From NCBI RefSeq assembly GCF_000301035.1, contig NZ_JH932292.1, forward strand, positions 1,354,857 through 1,418,856: a stretch of DNA of 64,000 bases, read 5' to 3'. The notes below the pieces were generated by a model that ran no database searches, was not told where the DNA came from, and saw only the letters and a program-made list of their open reading frames with translations. This stretch comes from Facklamia hominis CCUG 36813. Its GTDB lineage: Bacteria; Bacillota; Bacilli; Lactobacillales; Aerococcaceae. Shown piece after piece: positions 17,333 to 26,894 of the stretch. A program made the translations under genes and the position numbers. Each line of letters opens with the position of its first letter. Positions within the stretch are counted from its first letter, which is position 1.

Positions 17333-18535
17333 TTATGAAAGCCAATCAGGTTTTATTTGAGTGAATAGATAATCTTCAAGGACTGGTGCTAGGTGGTCTT
17401 CTCGAAGACGTTCCGGTGGTAATATTCCTGGGCTGGCAATGACTTTGTATGTTTGATCTTTTCTTAAGTCATCAAGACTAGGGGACAAGTATATATGAGG
17501 GTGTTTTTTTTGATAGGCGTAGTAGCATTCAATCAGACGCTCACCTTCAATCAAGTAACTACTTACAGGAAAGGGTGGTATTAACTTTTGCTGGATACTC
17601 GCTAAGCTGAGGTCTTTGCCTAGATCGAGGCAGCATCGATCGGCGTCGTAAGTTTCTCTTAAATATTGAGCGAAAGCCTCAAGATTAATGGTTGTTTTTA
17701 GCCAGTCCTGATAATCGGTGAGGATGTCTTCTAGATATTCACGCTGACAGTAATTGGGTATAGCTTCATTACTTGAGAGCACCTGATTCTTTTGGACTTG
17801 TCCATGATCGAATTCTTGAAGACCAATATAGCGACCGTGACTACCGGGTTGCACCATAGCAACACCATTAGGATGGCAGGCGGCATTGACAAAATGTTGG
17901 TGACCACAAATTAAACTATCGATTTGTGGGAAGCGATTCATTAGGTCATAGGCTTGATCTTCAACGCTTGGATAGTATAGCCATTTACCATTGACAGGAT
18001 CTTGAAGAATTCCCCCATGATAAGCGACACATAAAAGGTCCGTTGAAATTCCTTGGCTCTCGATGTCGTGAAGAACTTGATCAAGCGTTTGAATGGGGTC
18101 TTTAACCAAGCTTTGACAAACAAAGGACTCCTTTGTAAGTTGGCTAAAAGCGCCCGTCAAAAGCCCGATTACGAGAATTTTTTGGCCATTAGCTAAAGAA
18201 TGAATATGGTAGGCTGGGAATATGCGCTGATTACAAGCATCATAAAGGTTTGCACAGATATAGGGGGCCTTGAGTGCTTTGACTTGTGATCGTAGCCAAT
18301 CAAGTCCATAGTCTAAATCGTGATTACCTGGAATCATTACGTCATAACCCAAGTCATTGGCTAAACGAGTCAAAGGGCTTATCTCTTTTTTTAGATAACA
18401 ATATAAGGAAAAGAGGTTTCCAATGAGAAAGTCACCATTATCGATTAGAAGATCAGGCTTGAGTGATGTAAAATCAAGGGTCATTCCTAATTTGCTAGCG
18501 TGCATGTCAGTGGTTGAAAGGATACGTATGGACAT
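17333..18535 (-). CDS. Metallophosphatase / 5'-nucleotidase-like protein
   Basis: The 400-residue protein carries the metallophosphatase motifs in order: TTDMHAS near the N-terminus (D-x-H), LLIDNGDFLIGN (GD), MIPGNHDLDYG (GNHD), CVAYHGG and LICGHQHF (GHxH). These bind two metal ions. It resembles the UshA/CpdB family, which hydrolyse nucleotides or 2',3'-cyclic nucleotides, but has no signal peptide and is shorter, so it is probably cytoplasmic. It follows phnE2 by 9 bases, which makes it the last gene of the phn operon. A role in releasing phosphate from an imported organophosphorus compound is inferred from this placement. Confidence 0.85.
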   Translation of the reverse strand: MSIRILSTTDMHASKLGMTLDFTSLKPDLLIDNGDFLIGNLFSLYCYLKKEISPLTRLANDLGYDVMIPGNHDLDYGLDWLRSQVKALKAPYICANLYDACNQRIFPAYHIHSLANGQKILVIGLLTGAFSQLTKESFVCQSLVKDPIQTLDQVLHDIESQGISTDLLCVAYHGGILQDPVNGKWLYYPSVEDQAYDLMNRFPQIDSLICGHQHFVNAACHPNGVAMVQPGSHGRYIGLQEFDHGQVQKNQVLSSNEAIPNYCQREYLEDILTDYQDWLKTTINLEAFAQYLRETYDADRCCLDLGKDLSLASIQQKLIPPFPVSSYLIEGERLIECYYAYQKKHPHIYLSPSLDDLRKDQTYKVIASPGILPPERLREDHLAPVLEDYLFTQIKPDWLS

Positions 18536-18544
18536 AAAGGTCTC

Positions 18545-19336
18545 CTATCTTAAGGCTTTTCGCAGCCGAGTGGAAATAAAGTCAATGATGATAACCACAA
18601 TAATGATCGCTAACAGAATGATGCTAACTCGATTCCAGTTGCGTTGCTGGAGGGCGAATATTACGGGAGCACCGATGCCTCCAGCCCCAACTAAGCCCAA
18701 GGTTGTTGCACTACGAACATTGATTTCAAAGTGATTAATCACATGACTCACTGCTAGGGAAATAACTTGTGGAATCCGTGCGTACTGGAAGCTTTGTAGA
18801 GAGGAAGCCCCTGACGCTTGCATCGCTTCAACGGGGATAGGATCTGATCGGTCGAGCTCCTCACTGACTAGTTTTCCTAGCATCCCAATGAGTTGTACGC
18901 CTAGAGCTAAAGCTCCTGCGAAGGCACCAGGTCCAACGATTCGAACAAATAGGATGGCATAGATTAAGGCAGGGATTGATCGCATTAAATTTAATAAGCC
19001 ACGTCCAAAGGCTGGGATAAAACGCCAACTTCCCCATACCACATTCGATGCTAATAAGACAAAGGGCAGGGATAGGACGCTTCCTAACAGGGTTCCGTAG
19101 AAGGCGATCGCTAAAGTTTCGAGCATTAGGTGAACGAGATCTTCGCTCGATTGATCATAGACATAGGACCAGTCTGGTTTTAGGAGACCGGCAAACATAT
19201 GCCTAATATCACTTGATCGAAGAGCGGCTAAATTGCTGTAATCAAGACTGATAAAGGAATAGAGGATGACCAGTACCAAGAGCCAGCTAAGAATCTGATT
19301 GATGCGCTTAGCAGGGAAGGTTTTTAGGGAAGCCAT
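18545..19336 (-). CDS. phnE: Phosphonate-type ABC transporter permease PhnE (second copy)
   Basis: A 263-residue membrane protein with about six hydrophobic segments and the binding-protein-dependent permease (EAA) loop near residues 165-190 (AMQASGASSLQSFQYARIP). The ending NVRSATTLGLVGAGGIGAPV is typical of PhnE. It starts exactly at the stop of the upstream permease gene (TAATG overlap). It should pair with the other PhnE to form the channel of a phosphonate, phosphite or organophosphate importer. Confidence 0.9.
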   Translation of the reverse strand: MASLKTFPAKRINQILSWLLVLVILYSFISLDYSNLAALRSSDIRHMFAGLLKPDWSYVYDQSSEDLVHLMLETLAIAFYGTLLGSVLSLPFVLLASNVVWGSWRFIPAFGRGLLNLMRSIPALIYAILFVRIVGPGAFAGALALGVQLIGMLGKLVSEELDRSDPIPVEAMQASGASSLQSFQYARIPQVISLAVSHVINHFEINVRSATTLGLVGAGGIGAPVIFALQQRNWNRVSIILLAIIIVVIIIDFISTRLRKALR

Positions 19337-20115
19337 TAGATCACTTCCTTTCGGATATATTGGCTAATAGCGTTGGTGATAAAGACCATCAACAAGATCA
19401 TCAGAATAATTAAGCTAACTCGTCCGAATTGGAAGAAGCTTAGCGCAGAATTTAGCAGTACACCGATTCCACCTGCACCAACATAACCTAAGACGGCAGA
19501 TGCTCGGATATTAACTTCGAATGCATAGAGAGCATAGGCGAAGATAGCTTCTTTAACTTGAGGCCAAATCGCATTTTGAGCAATTTGAAACCGAGTAGCA
19601 CCGATGGATTCATCCGCTTCAATGGGCCCTTCATCGACTGTTTCAATGGCAGCAAAGATTAACTGTGAGACCATACCAAAGGTAAATACAGCAATTGTCA
19701 ATACACCAGTTAATTCACCAATTCCGACAATCGCCACAAAAATTGCAGCTAAGAGAAGATTTGGGATGGTTCGGACTAAACTGAAAAAACCACGAAATAG
19801 CCCGGTAATAAAGGAATTGCGAGTGACAATATGAGTTCCTAAAAAGGCAGCAGGTATGGCAAATAGGACACCGACGCAAGTGCCAGCGATAGACATCAGG
19901 ATCGTTTGAATCATTGGTTGGATGAGTTCAGGGAGATAGGACCATTCTGGATTAAAAAATCCACTTAAAAAGAGTAGGGCTTGGGAACGATTGTTGACTA
20001 GATCATCCCATTGAACATCAATCAATTGACCGGACCCCCAAAATAGAGCAAGGATCACTAATCCAATAAGTAATTTTTTTATGAGTTGATCGTGAATGGT
20101 TGCTTTTAATGGCAT
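19336..20115 (-). CDS. phnE: Phosphonate-type ABC transporter permease PhnE (first copy)
   Basis: A 259-residue membrane protein with a clear similarity to its neighbour: MPLKATIHDQLIKKLL then hydrophobic segments, an EAA-type loop (DESIGATRFQIAQNAIWP) and NIRASAVLGYVGAGGIG. The two permeases are translationally coupled. It lies 14 bases after the ATP-binding gene. Two separate PhnE subunits rather than one homodimeric PhnE are usual in Firmicutes. Confidence 0.9.
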   Translation of the reverse strand: MPLKATIHDQLIKKLLIGLVILALFWGSGQLIDVQWDDLVNNRSQALLFLSGFFNPEWSYLPELIQPMIQTILMSIAGTCVGVLFAIPAAFLGTHIVTRNSFITGLFRGFFSLVRTIPNLLLAAIFVAIVGIGELTGVLTIAVFTFGMVSQLIFAAIETVDEGPIEADESIGATRFQIAQNAIWPQVKEAIFAYALYAFEVNIRASAVLGYVGAGGIGVLLNSALSFFQFGRVSLIILMILLMVFITNAISQYIRKEVI

Positions 20116-20129
20116 AGGATCACCCGTTT

Positions 20130-20945
20130 CTATAAGATAAGCGTGTCTAAGTCCTCATCAGGGATTTCCTGAGAGGAATCTTGGATTTGACGAGCTTCTT
20201 CTTGGAGGATTTCAGTACCGTAGATTTCACTGAGTTTGGCATCCGTTGCTTGACTAGCGGGGCCATCAAAGACGATCTCTCCATCACGCATACCGATGAT
20301 TCGACTGGCATATTTACGAGCTAGAGGTATGGAGTGGATATTGATAATAATGGTTCGGTTAAGTTCTCGATTTAAGCGACTGAAGTCGTTCATGACTGTT
20401 TCAGCTGTAACAGGGTCTAAGGCTGAAACAGGCTCATCGGCTAGGATAATTTCTGCTTCTTGGACAATCGTTCTAGCAATGGATACACGTTGTTGTTGAC
20501 CACCACTTAGGGCATCCGATCGAACTTTTAATTTATCAGCTAAGCCCACTTTTTCGAGGGCAGTTTGAACTCGCTGATAGTCTTCTTGACTGAATAAGCC
20601 AAATAGACTTTGAAAGTTATTATAGTAGCCTAGTCGACCTGACAAAACATTCTTTTGAACGGTATTGCGCTTAACCAAATTAAACTGTTGGAAGATCATG
20701 CCAATATGCCGTCGCATTTGTCGTAGTTGTCTACTGTTGGCCTTGGTTAATGATTGACCATTGATTAATATTTCGCCTTGGCTAATATCATTGAGCCGGT
20801 TGAGGCTTCGAAGTAGAGTACTTTTGCCAGCGCCACTTAAGCCAATGATACAAACAAATTCACCCTGTTGGATGGTTAAGTCAATGTTCTTAAGACCAAC
20901 CACGCCATTATCAAAGATTTTAGTGACATTCTTTATTTCAATCAC
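20130..20945 (-). CDS. phnC: Phosphonate-type ABC transporter ATP-binding protein PhnC
   Basis: A 271-residue ATPase with Walker A GLSGAGKSTLL, Q-loop FQQFNLVKR, signature LSGGQQQRV and Walker B EIILADEPVSALD. The start codon is GTG (complement of 20943-20945), with AAAGGAG upstream. It energises the PhnE pair. It lies downstream of phnD behind an 11-bp hairpin that probably lowers its expression relative to the binding protein. The substrate is not fixed by sequence; phosphonates, phosphite and phosphate esters are all known for this family. No C-P lyase or phosphonatase genes are in the window. Confidence 0.92.
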   Translation of the reverse strand: MIEIKNVTKIFDNGVVGLKNIDLTIQQGEFVCIIGLSGAGKSTLLRSLNRLNDISQGEILINGQSLTKANSRQLRQMRRHIGMIFQQFNLVKRNTVQKNVLSGRLGYYNNFQSLFGLFSQEDYQRVQTALEKVGLADKLKVRSDALSGGQQQRVSIARTIVQEAEIILADEPVSALDPVTAETVMNDFSRLNRELNRTIIINIHSIPLARKYASRIIGMRDGEIVFDGPASQATDAKLSEIYGTEILQEEARQIQDSSQEIPDEDLDTLIL

Positions 20946-20973
20946 AGTGATTAATCTCCTTTATATTTAGATA

Positions 20974-21003
20974 AGAGGCGACATGCATTAAGATGTCGCC
21001 TCT
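20974..21003 (-). terminator. Hairpin between phnD and phnC (attenuator or mRNA stabiliser)
   Basis: AGAGGCGACAT (20974-20984) and ATGTCGCCTCT (20993-21003) form a perfect 11-bp stem with an 8-base loop. On the minus strand no T run follows, so it is more likely to protect the 3' end of phnD mRNA or partly stop transcription than to end it fully. Confidence 0.65.
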
Positions 21004-21025
21004 AGGATACTGATTAAATAATGGG

Positions 21026-21940
21026 TTATTGAGCAGCGATTTGTGTGTATTTTTCGACCGTATCATAAACGGACTCGTCTGCTTCAGTATAGCCGACGTG
21101 CCCCCATAGGGACATAATTTCTTTTCCTTCGTCACTATCAGCCATTGATTTGAAGGCTTCGATGATTTGTTTTCTTAGGTTCTCATCCATACTTGGTTGA
21201 ACCGCAATGGCATCATTGGGGATATCACCTTCACTAAGGTAGATCACCCTTAAATCTTTCATTAAGTCATTATCTGGGAAAGCTTGACCAAAGACTACGC
21301 GGGTTCCTTGGAATGAAAACATTGCGTCTTGTTGACCATTGAGAATGGACGTGATCATACTTGGAATATCATTAACAGTGGTTAAAGTTAGATCTTTGAC
21401 ACTCATGCCTTTTTCTTTCATTTCTGCGATAGGATAAATATAACCAGAAGCAGAGGTTGGGCTCAGAGTGGCAATTTTCTTACCTTTAAGGTCCTCTAAG
21501 TTTTGAATCGGGCTATCAGCTTTGACTAATACTTCGGCTTTAAAAGATCCACTTGTTTCACCTTCAATAGGAAGACCTGTTTCAGGGTCATAGGCGCCTA
21601 GTTTGGAGGTTAAGATAGCTTGAGCCGCATTGAGACCGCGTGCTTGAACATAGGCAGCAGGCGGCATAATTCCTAGATCTACTTGGCCAGAAGCCATCGC
21701 TTGAACAATGGTTGAGTAGTCAGTGGCTAAGGTTACTTTAACTGGGCGACCTAGTTTTTCTGAGAGATATTTGCTGAAAGGTTCGGCCCGAGCTTCCATT
21801 GATCCATCGTTATTGGTTGGGACAAATTGAACTTGTAGTGGTTTTTCTTCTGCTTGAATAAAGGTTTGAGGCAGAATGAAGCCTAAAAGGCTGGTAACGA
21901 CCATGAGGCTAGTGATAGTGTTTTTTAAGAGTTTTTTCAT
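21026..21940 (-). CDS. phnD: Phosphonate/phosphate-type ABC transporter substrate-binding protein PhnD
   Basis: A 304-residue exported protein. The N-terminus MKKLLKNTITSLMVV continues as a hydrophobic stretch to ...TFIQAEE, a signal peptidase I type site. There is no lipobox cysteine, which is unusual for a Gram-positive binding protein that must stay at the cell surface. The mature part matches the PhnD family: VQFVPTNN, YSTIVQAMASGQVDLGIMPP, and GKKIATLSPTSASGY. It is the first gene of the phnD-phnC-phnE-phnE-metallophosphatase operon, and binds the ligand outside the membrane. Confidence 0.92.
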   Translation of the reverse strand: MKKLLKNTITSLMVVTSLLGFILPQTFIQAEEKPLQVQFVPTNNDGSMEARAEPFSKYLSEKLGRPVKVTLATDYSTIVQAMASGQVDLGIMPPAAYVQARGLNAAQAILTSKLGAYDPETGLPIEGETSGSFKAEVLVKADSPIQNLEDLKGKKIATLSPTSASGYIYPIAEMKEKGMSVKDLTLTTVNDIPSMITSILNGQQDAMFSFQGTRVVFGQAFPDNDLMKDLRVIYLSEGDIPNDAIAVQPSMDENLRKQIIEAFKSMADSDEGKEIMSLWGHVGYTEADESVYDTVEKYTQIAAQ

Positions 21941-22072
21941 AACTATGCTCCTTATCTACGGTTTTTATTAACTTTATACTACCATATTTGTTCATGCTTT
22001 AGGTTAAGTTTTTGTTAATTTAGGTAAGAATTTATTATATTTTTTTATCGTTGATTTTAAAAAGACAAACTA

Positions 22073-22102
22073 AAAACCTGCAACTCATCGGCTGCAGGTT
22101 TT
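22073..22102 (-). terminator. Terminator of the YebC-like gene
   Basis: AAAACCTGCA (22073-22082) and TGCAGGTTTT (22093-22102), 10-bp stem. The T-rich tail on the minus strand ends the gene at 22123. Confidence 0.8.
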
Positions 22103-22122
22103 ATTGAGTTGGGTAGGACTCA

Positions 22123-22839
22123 TTAGGCGTTCTCAACGTTGTGATAAACGTTTTGAACATCTTCATCATCTTCTAGGGCGTCGATTAGCTTTTCAAACTT
22201 GATTAAATCACTCTCGTTAAGCTCGACTTCATTTTGAGCAAGCATTTGAATTTCTGCAAGATCAAAATCTTTGATTCCTAAGGATTCAAGGGTAGACCGA
22301 ATCAAGGCATAATCTTCTGGTTGGCCGTAGACAATCAAACTATCTTCTTCGCTCACCACATCCTTTACATCGATATCCGCTTCTAGGAGGGCCAGTGTAA
22401 TTGCTTCCTCATCTTGACCAGAGAAGGCAAAGACGGCTGTTGAGTCAAACATATATGATACAGAACCCGCAACCCCCATGTTTCCGCCGTTTTTTGAAAA
22501 GGCGGTCCGTACATTGGCGGCAGTTCGGTTAACATTGTTGGTTAATGCATCCACAATAATCATAGATCCATTAGGACCAAAGCCTTCGTAACGAAGTTCT
22601 TGGAAGGTTTCATCATCGGAACCTTTGGCTTTTTCAATGGCCTTGTTAATGACATGGTTAGGAACATTATAAGTTTTAGCTCGGTCTACGACAAATTTTA
22701 ATTTTTGGTTGGTTTCTGGGTTGGGATCTCCTGATTTTGCAGCAGCATAGATCTCAATTCCAAATTTTGCGTAGATACGCGAGGTCTGTTGGTCAGTTTT
22801 GGCTTTCTTTTCGCGAATATTCATCCATTTACGACCCAT
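22123..22839 (-). CDS. YebC/PmpR family protein (YeeN subgroup)
   Basis: The 238-residue product starts [20 protein letters not shown], the opening of the YeeN-type branch of YebC/PmpR proteins, and continues with [19 protein letters not shown] and [16 protein letters not shown]. The length is that of the family. Members bind DNA as regulators, and some YebC proteins act as translation factors for proline-rich stretches. Which role applies here is not known. It is a single gene with its own terminator. Confidence 0.9.
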   Translation of the reverse strand: MGRKWMNIREKKAKTDQQTSRIYAKFGIEIYAAAKSGDPNPETNQKLKFVVDRAKTYNVPNHVINKAIEKAKGSDDETFQELRYEGFGPNGSMIIVDALTNNVNRTAANVRTAFSKNGGNMGVAGSVSYMFDSTAVFAFSGQDEEAITLALLEADIDVKDVVSEEDSLIVYGQPEDYALIRSTLESLGIKDFDLAEIQMLAQNEVELNESDLIKFEKLIDALEDDEDVQNVYHNVENA

Positions 22840-22935
22840 TATTTCACTTCACTTTCATTTTTCAATCTGAGTTTATTATAACAAATAAGTTTAGATGGAG
22901 AAAATAAATTTTTCTTCCTCTTTTAGAGTTTTGGA

Positions 22936-24567
22936 TTAATCTTGAGGGTACATTTGTTTGATACGTTCTTGTACGTCATCATTATTGACAAATTCTTCAT
23001 AGGTGGTATTAATACGGTCATAGGCACCGGTTGGGGTGATTTCAATGACGCGATTAACAGTGGTGTTTAGAACTTCGTAGTCGTGTGAGGCGATTAAGAT
23101 GGCGCCCTTGAATTTAATGAGGCCGTCATTTAAGGCGGTAATGGACTCTAAGTCCAAATGGTTAGTCGGTTGGTCCAGAACCAGAACATTCGCCTTTGAT
23201 AACATCATTTTTGATAGTAGACAACGAACTTTTTCACCTCCAGAGAGGACTTTCACGGATTTTAAGACATCTTCACCAGAGAAGAGCATCCGTCCCAAGA
23301 AGGACCGTAAGAAGGTGTTGTCGCTTTCTTCTTTGCTAGCATATTGTCTTAGCCAGTCAACGATTGTAAGATCATTTCCGTCAAATTCGTCCGATGAATT
23401 ACGGGGAAGATAGGTCTGGCTAGTGGTAACTCCCCATTCGAAACTACCTGAATCCGCTTGGCTTTTACCCATGAGAATATCGAATAAAGCTGAGATGGCG
23501 TTATCATTTTTTGAAACAAAGGCTACTTTATCATCACGATTTAGAGTGAATGAGACATTTTCAAAGAGAATTTCATCATCACCTTTTTTACTTAAGCCCT
23601 CTACTCGTAATAAGTCATTACCAATTTCACGCTCTGGAGAGAAGCCCACAAAAGGGTAACGACGGCTAGAAGGTTGGATATCATCTAGGGTGATCTTCTC
23701 TAAGAGTTTTTTACGAGATGTGGCTTGTTTTGATTTAGAGGCATTAGCTGAGAAGCGGGCGATAAAGGTCTGTAGTTCTTTGATTTGTTCTTCTTTTTTA
23801 GCATTTTGATCTGCTTGAAGTTTAGCTGCTAGTTGACTGGATTTGAGCCAGAAGTCGTAGTTTCCGACATAGAGCTTGATTTTACCAAAGTCGACATCGG
23901 CCATATGGGTGCAGACTGTGTTTAAGAAGTGACGGTCGTGTGAAACAACGATCACGGTATTTGGGAAATCCATAATAAAATCAATAAGCCAGTCAATTGC
24001 CTTGGCATCTAGACCGTTTGTTGGTTCGTCTAAGAGTAAATTATCTGGCTTACCGAAAAGAGCTTGGGCTAGTAGGACCTTAATCTTATCCGCTTCAATT
24101 AAATCACTCATAAGGCTATAGTGCATTTCAGTAGGGATACCTAGTCCTTGCAACATGTTTGCTGCTTGCGCTTCTGCTTCCCATCCACCCATTTCTGCAA
24201 AGTGAGCTTCAAGTTCACCAGCGCGAACACCATCTTCTTCAGAAAAATCTTCTTTGAGGTAGATCGCATCCTTTTCTTTTTTGATGTCATACAGTTCTTT
24301 ATAACCCATCATGACGGTTTCAATTACTTGATGTTCTTCAAAACCATAGTGGTTTTGATTTAAGACGGCGAGTCTTTCTTGGGGGTCCATAGAGACGTTG
24401 CCAGTGGTCGGGGTGATTTCCCCCGATAGAATCTTTAGAAATGTGGACTTTCCGGCGCCATTAGCCCCAATGACTCCATAGCAGTTGCCGGGTGAAAATG
24501 TGATATTTACATCATCGAATAATTTTCTATCAGAAAATTGTAAACTGACATTTGATACATTAATCAT
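22936..24567 (-). CDS. ABC-F family ATPase (YbiT-like)
   Basis: The start at the ATG ending at 24567 (MINVSNVSLQFSDRKLF) has AGGAGGA 5 bases upstream; the longer frame to 24591 has none. The 543-residue protein has two ATP-binding cassettes and no membrane segments. The first has GANGAGKST and LLDEPTNGLD. The second has a diverged Walker A region, LSGGEKVRCLL and VLDQPTNHLDLES. A charged linker lies between them. ABC-F proteins act on the ribosome. The overall layout is that of YbiT, a housekeeping member rather than an antibiotic-resistance type, though this is judged by eye. Confidence 0.88.
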   Translation of the reverse strand: MINVSNVSLQFSDRKLFDDVNITFSPGNCYGVIGANGAGKSTFLKILSGEITPTTGNVSMDPQERLAVLNQNHYGFEEHQVIETVMMGYKELYDIKKEKDAIYLKEDFSEEDGVRAGELEAHFAEMGGWEAEAQAANMLQGLGIPTEMHYSLMSDLIEADKIKVLLAQALFGKPDNLLLDEPTNGLDAKAIDWLIDFIMDFPNTVIVVSHDRHFLNTVCTHMADVDFGKIKLYVGNYDFWLKSSQLAAKLQADQNAKKEEQIKELQTFIARFSANASKSKQATSRKKLLEKITLDDIQPSSRRYPFVGFSPEREIGNDLLRVEGLSKKGDDEILFENVSFTLNRDDKVAFVSKNDNAISALFDILMGKSQADSGSFEWGVTTSQTYLPRNSSDEFDGNDLTIVDWLRQYASKEESDNTFLRSFLGRMLFSGEDVLKSVKVLSGGEKVRCLLSKMMLSKANVLVLDQPTNHLDLESITALNDGLIKFKGAILIASHDYEVLNTTVNRVIEITPTGAYDRINTTYEEFVNNDDVQERIKQMYPQD

Positions 24568-24649
24568 GAGAATCCTCCTTAAATGTCCCATTTAGGGCAT
24601 ACAGATACATTCTATCACGGGCTAGCAAAAAAAGCACCTTGAAAATGGC

Positions 24650-26875
24650 TTATTTGAACGGATACCAGGCTTTTAAGGCCTGCCAAAGATTGCTAAGTAA
24701 GCGAGGGCTTCTTTTAGTGCGGCTTACTAAACGAGTCTTGCTTTGGTCTTGTTGAGAACGAAGCTTTTTCTGGCGGTCGACGGCATCTTGAATTAGGATT
24801 TCTTGTGAATTAACGGCCGGCTCATTGTTGGGGCGAGTCAAATGATACTTTCCTGCAGAGTCGAGAATGAAAGCATGTTGGTTATCCGATAGTTGTAAGT
24901 TAAGGAAGTTGAGGATTTTGTCTTCGATCTTCTTATCCAGTATGGGAAATTCGATTTCAACCCGTTTAACCATGTTTCTGGTCATCATATCCGCGGAAGA
25001 TAAGAAGAGACGCTGTTGACCGTTGCGGTGGAAGTAATAAATTCGTGAATGCTCGAGTAAGCGACCAACAATTGATCGGACGTGAATGGTTTCAGAGATG
25101 CCCTTGATACCGGGGCGAAGGCAGCAGATGCCGCGCACGATGAGATCAATTTTGACACCAGCTTGACTGGCTTGATATAACTTCTGAATCAAGGATTTAT
25201 CAGTGAGTGAATTCATCTTAGCAATGATGTGACCATTACCAAATTCTTCTTGATAGCTTATTTCTTCGTCAATCGCATCCATTAGGGAATCACGAATTTC
25301 AAAAGGTGAGACATGTAGATAGCGATATTCGGGTCTTTGACAATAACCGGATAAATAGTTAAAAAATTCAATCGCATCTTGACAAAGTCCAGGATGGGTC
25401 GTAATAAGCCCCATATCGGTGTAGAGTTTTGCTGTTTTATCGTTATAGTTGCCTGTTCCTAAATGAAGATAGGGTTGAATATGATCGCCTTCTTTTCGGA
25501 TGACGAGACAGATTTTTGAGTGGGTTTTTAGTTCGGACACCCCATATAAGACATGACACCCGGCCTCTTCGAGTTCTTTAGCCCAGTAGACGTTGTTTTC
25601 CTCGTCGAAGCGGGCCTTCAATTCAACAAGAACGGTAACTTCTTTTCCATTTTGTGCAGCCAATTTTAAGGCTTGAATGATAGGAGAGTGCTTGGAAACA
25701 CGGTAAAGCGTTTGTTTGATGCTGATCGTTTGTGGGTCAGTCGCAGCATGGCTAACTAGCTCAATAATCGGTTTAAAGTCATCGTAGGGATGGTGAAAAT
25801 AAAGGTCTGATTGACGGGCAGCATCAAAAAGCTTTTCTCCTAGAAGCTTAGGGTTAAGATAGGGCTGATAGGGTTTAAATAAAAACTGAGGATTTGTTTG
25901 ACCAATCAGTTGACGTAGGCTAAATAAATAGGTCAAGTCTAGGGGGCCTTCAATTTGGTCAATTAGACGCGAATCAAGCTCAAAATGCGTGGTGAAGAAA
26001 CTATCTGGTAAGCTTGGAGAGCCGTTAAAATAGCGCTGATCGATTTCGATACGGACGGCCATGCCATTTTTTCGTTTTTGAACATAGTCTTCGATGACGG
26101 CTAATAGATCGTCAGCCTCCTCTTCAGCTAGGTCAAAGTCGGCATTGCGAGTAATTCTGAAAGGAAAGGCTTGATTTATCTGATAGCCTTTGAAGAGCGA
26201 ATCTAAGAAATAAATAATAATATCCTCAATTAAGATAAGGGTATTGGTGTCCCCCTCTAGTAAATAATAGCGATCCAACAGTTGAGGGATAGGGAGGATG
26301 GCTTGTTTTCTTTGCTTACCTTCTTTCAAGTCAATATAGATGTTGATGGCCTTATTGACCAGATGAGGGAAAGGACGATAGGCATCGATGGCTAAAGGGG
26401 ATAGGGTTGGTAGAATGAGTTGGTCAAAGTATGCTTGGACTTGATCGACTTCTTGATGAGTGAGGTCTTTCATTTGTTTGATTTGATAGCCGGTTTGCGG
26501 AAGCTCTTGAATGAGCTCTTGATAACGTTGGTATTGAAGTTGCAAATTCTTCTGGTTCTGTGCAATGATATGGTCTAATAATTCATCGGGGGTTTGATAG
26601 GTTTTATTTTCGGCAATAGCGACGCCGGCTAGAAGTTGGTCATAGACCCCCGCAACACGAACCATATAGAATTCATCCAAGTTGGAAGAAGCAATCGCAA
26701 TAAAATTAAGTTGTTCTAGAAAAGGGTTGAGATGATCGTAGGCATTGAGGATACAGCGTTGATTAAAATCGAGCCAGCTTAATTCACGATTAAAATATAG
26801 CGAGGGATCATTAAAGTCAGGATTAGGTATCGAAGGGATTGAATTGTTAGACGGAATTAATGGTTTCAAGGACAT
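24650..26875 (-). CDS. ppk: Polyphosphate kinase 1
   Basis: The 741-residue enzyme makes polyphosphate from ATP. The family opening LYFNRELSWLDFNQR and ASSNLDEFYMVRVAG is clear. The phosphotransfer histidines are in THSKICLV (about residue 450) and LEHSRIYYF (about 607), and HLGTGNYNDKTAKLYTD lies near 470. The C-terminal tail is basic. It is downstream of ppx by 20 bases, on the same strand, so synthesis and breakdown of polyphosphate are in one operon. Confidence 0.96.
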   Translation of the reverse strand: MSLKPLIPSNNSIPSIPNPDFNDPSLYFNRELSWLDFNQRCILNAYDHLNPFLEQLNFIAIASSNLDEFYMVRVAGVYDQLLAGVAIAENKTYQTPDELLDHIIAQNQKNLQLQYQRYQELIQELPQTGYQIKQMKDLTHQEVDQVQAYFDQLILPTLSPLAIDAYRPFPHLVNKAINIYIDLKEGKQRKQAILPIPQLLDRYYLLEGDTNTLILIEDIIIYFLDSLFKGYQINQAFPFRITRNADFDLAEEEADDLLAVIEDYVQKRKNGMAVRIEIDQRYFNGSPSLPDSFFTTHFELDSRLIDQIEGPLDLTYLFSLRQLIGQTNPQFLFKPYQPYLNPKLLGEKLFDAARQSDLYFHHPYDDFKPIIELVSHAATDPQTISIKQTLYRVSKHSPIIQALKLAAQNGKEVTVLVELKARFDEENNVYWAKELEEAGCHVLYGVSELKTHSKICLVIRKEGDHIQPYLHLGTGNYNDKTAKLYTDMGLITTHPGLCQDAIEFFNYLSGYCQRPEYRYLHVSPFEIRDSLMDAIDEEISYQEEFGNGHIIAKMNSLTDKSLIQKLYQASQAGVKIDLIVRGICCLRPGIKGISETIHVRSIVGRLLEHSRIYYFHRNGQQRLFLSSADMMTRNMVKRVEIEFPILDKKIEDKILNFLNLQLSDNQHAFILDSAGKYHLTRPNNEPAVNSQEILIQDAVDRQKKLRSQQDQSKTRLVSRTKRSPRLLSNLWQALKAWYPFK

Positions 26876-26894
26876 GAGTGAATTCCTCCTTATT

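Noticed and set aside
24620-24649. Terminator after ppk
   Set aside because: A T run is present on the minus strand but the stem is short and mismatched.
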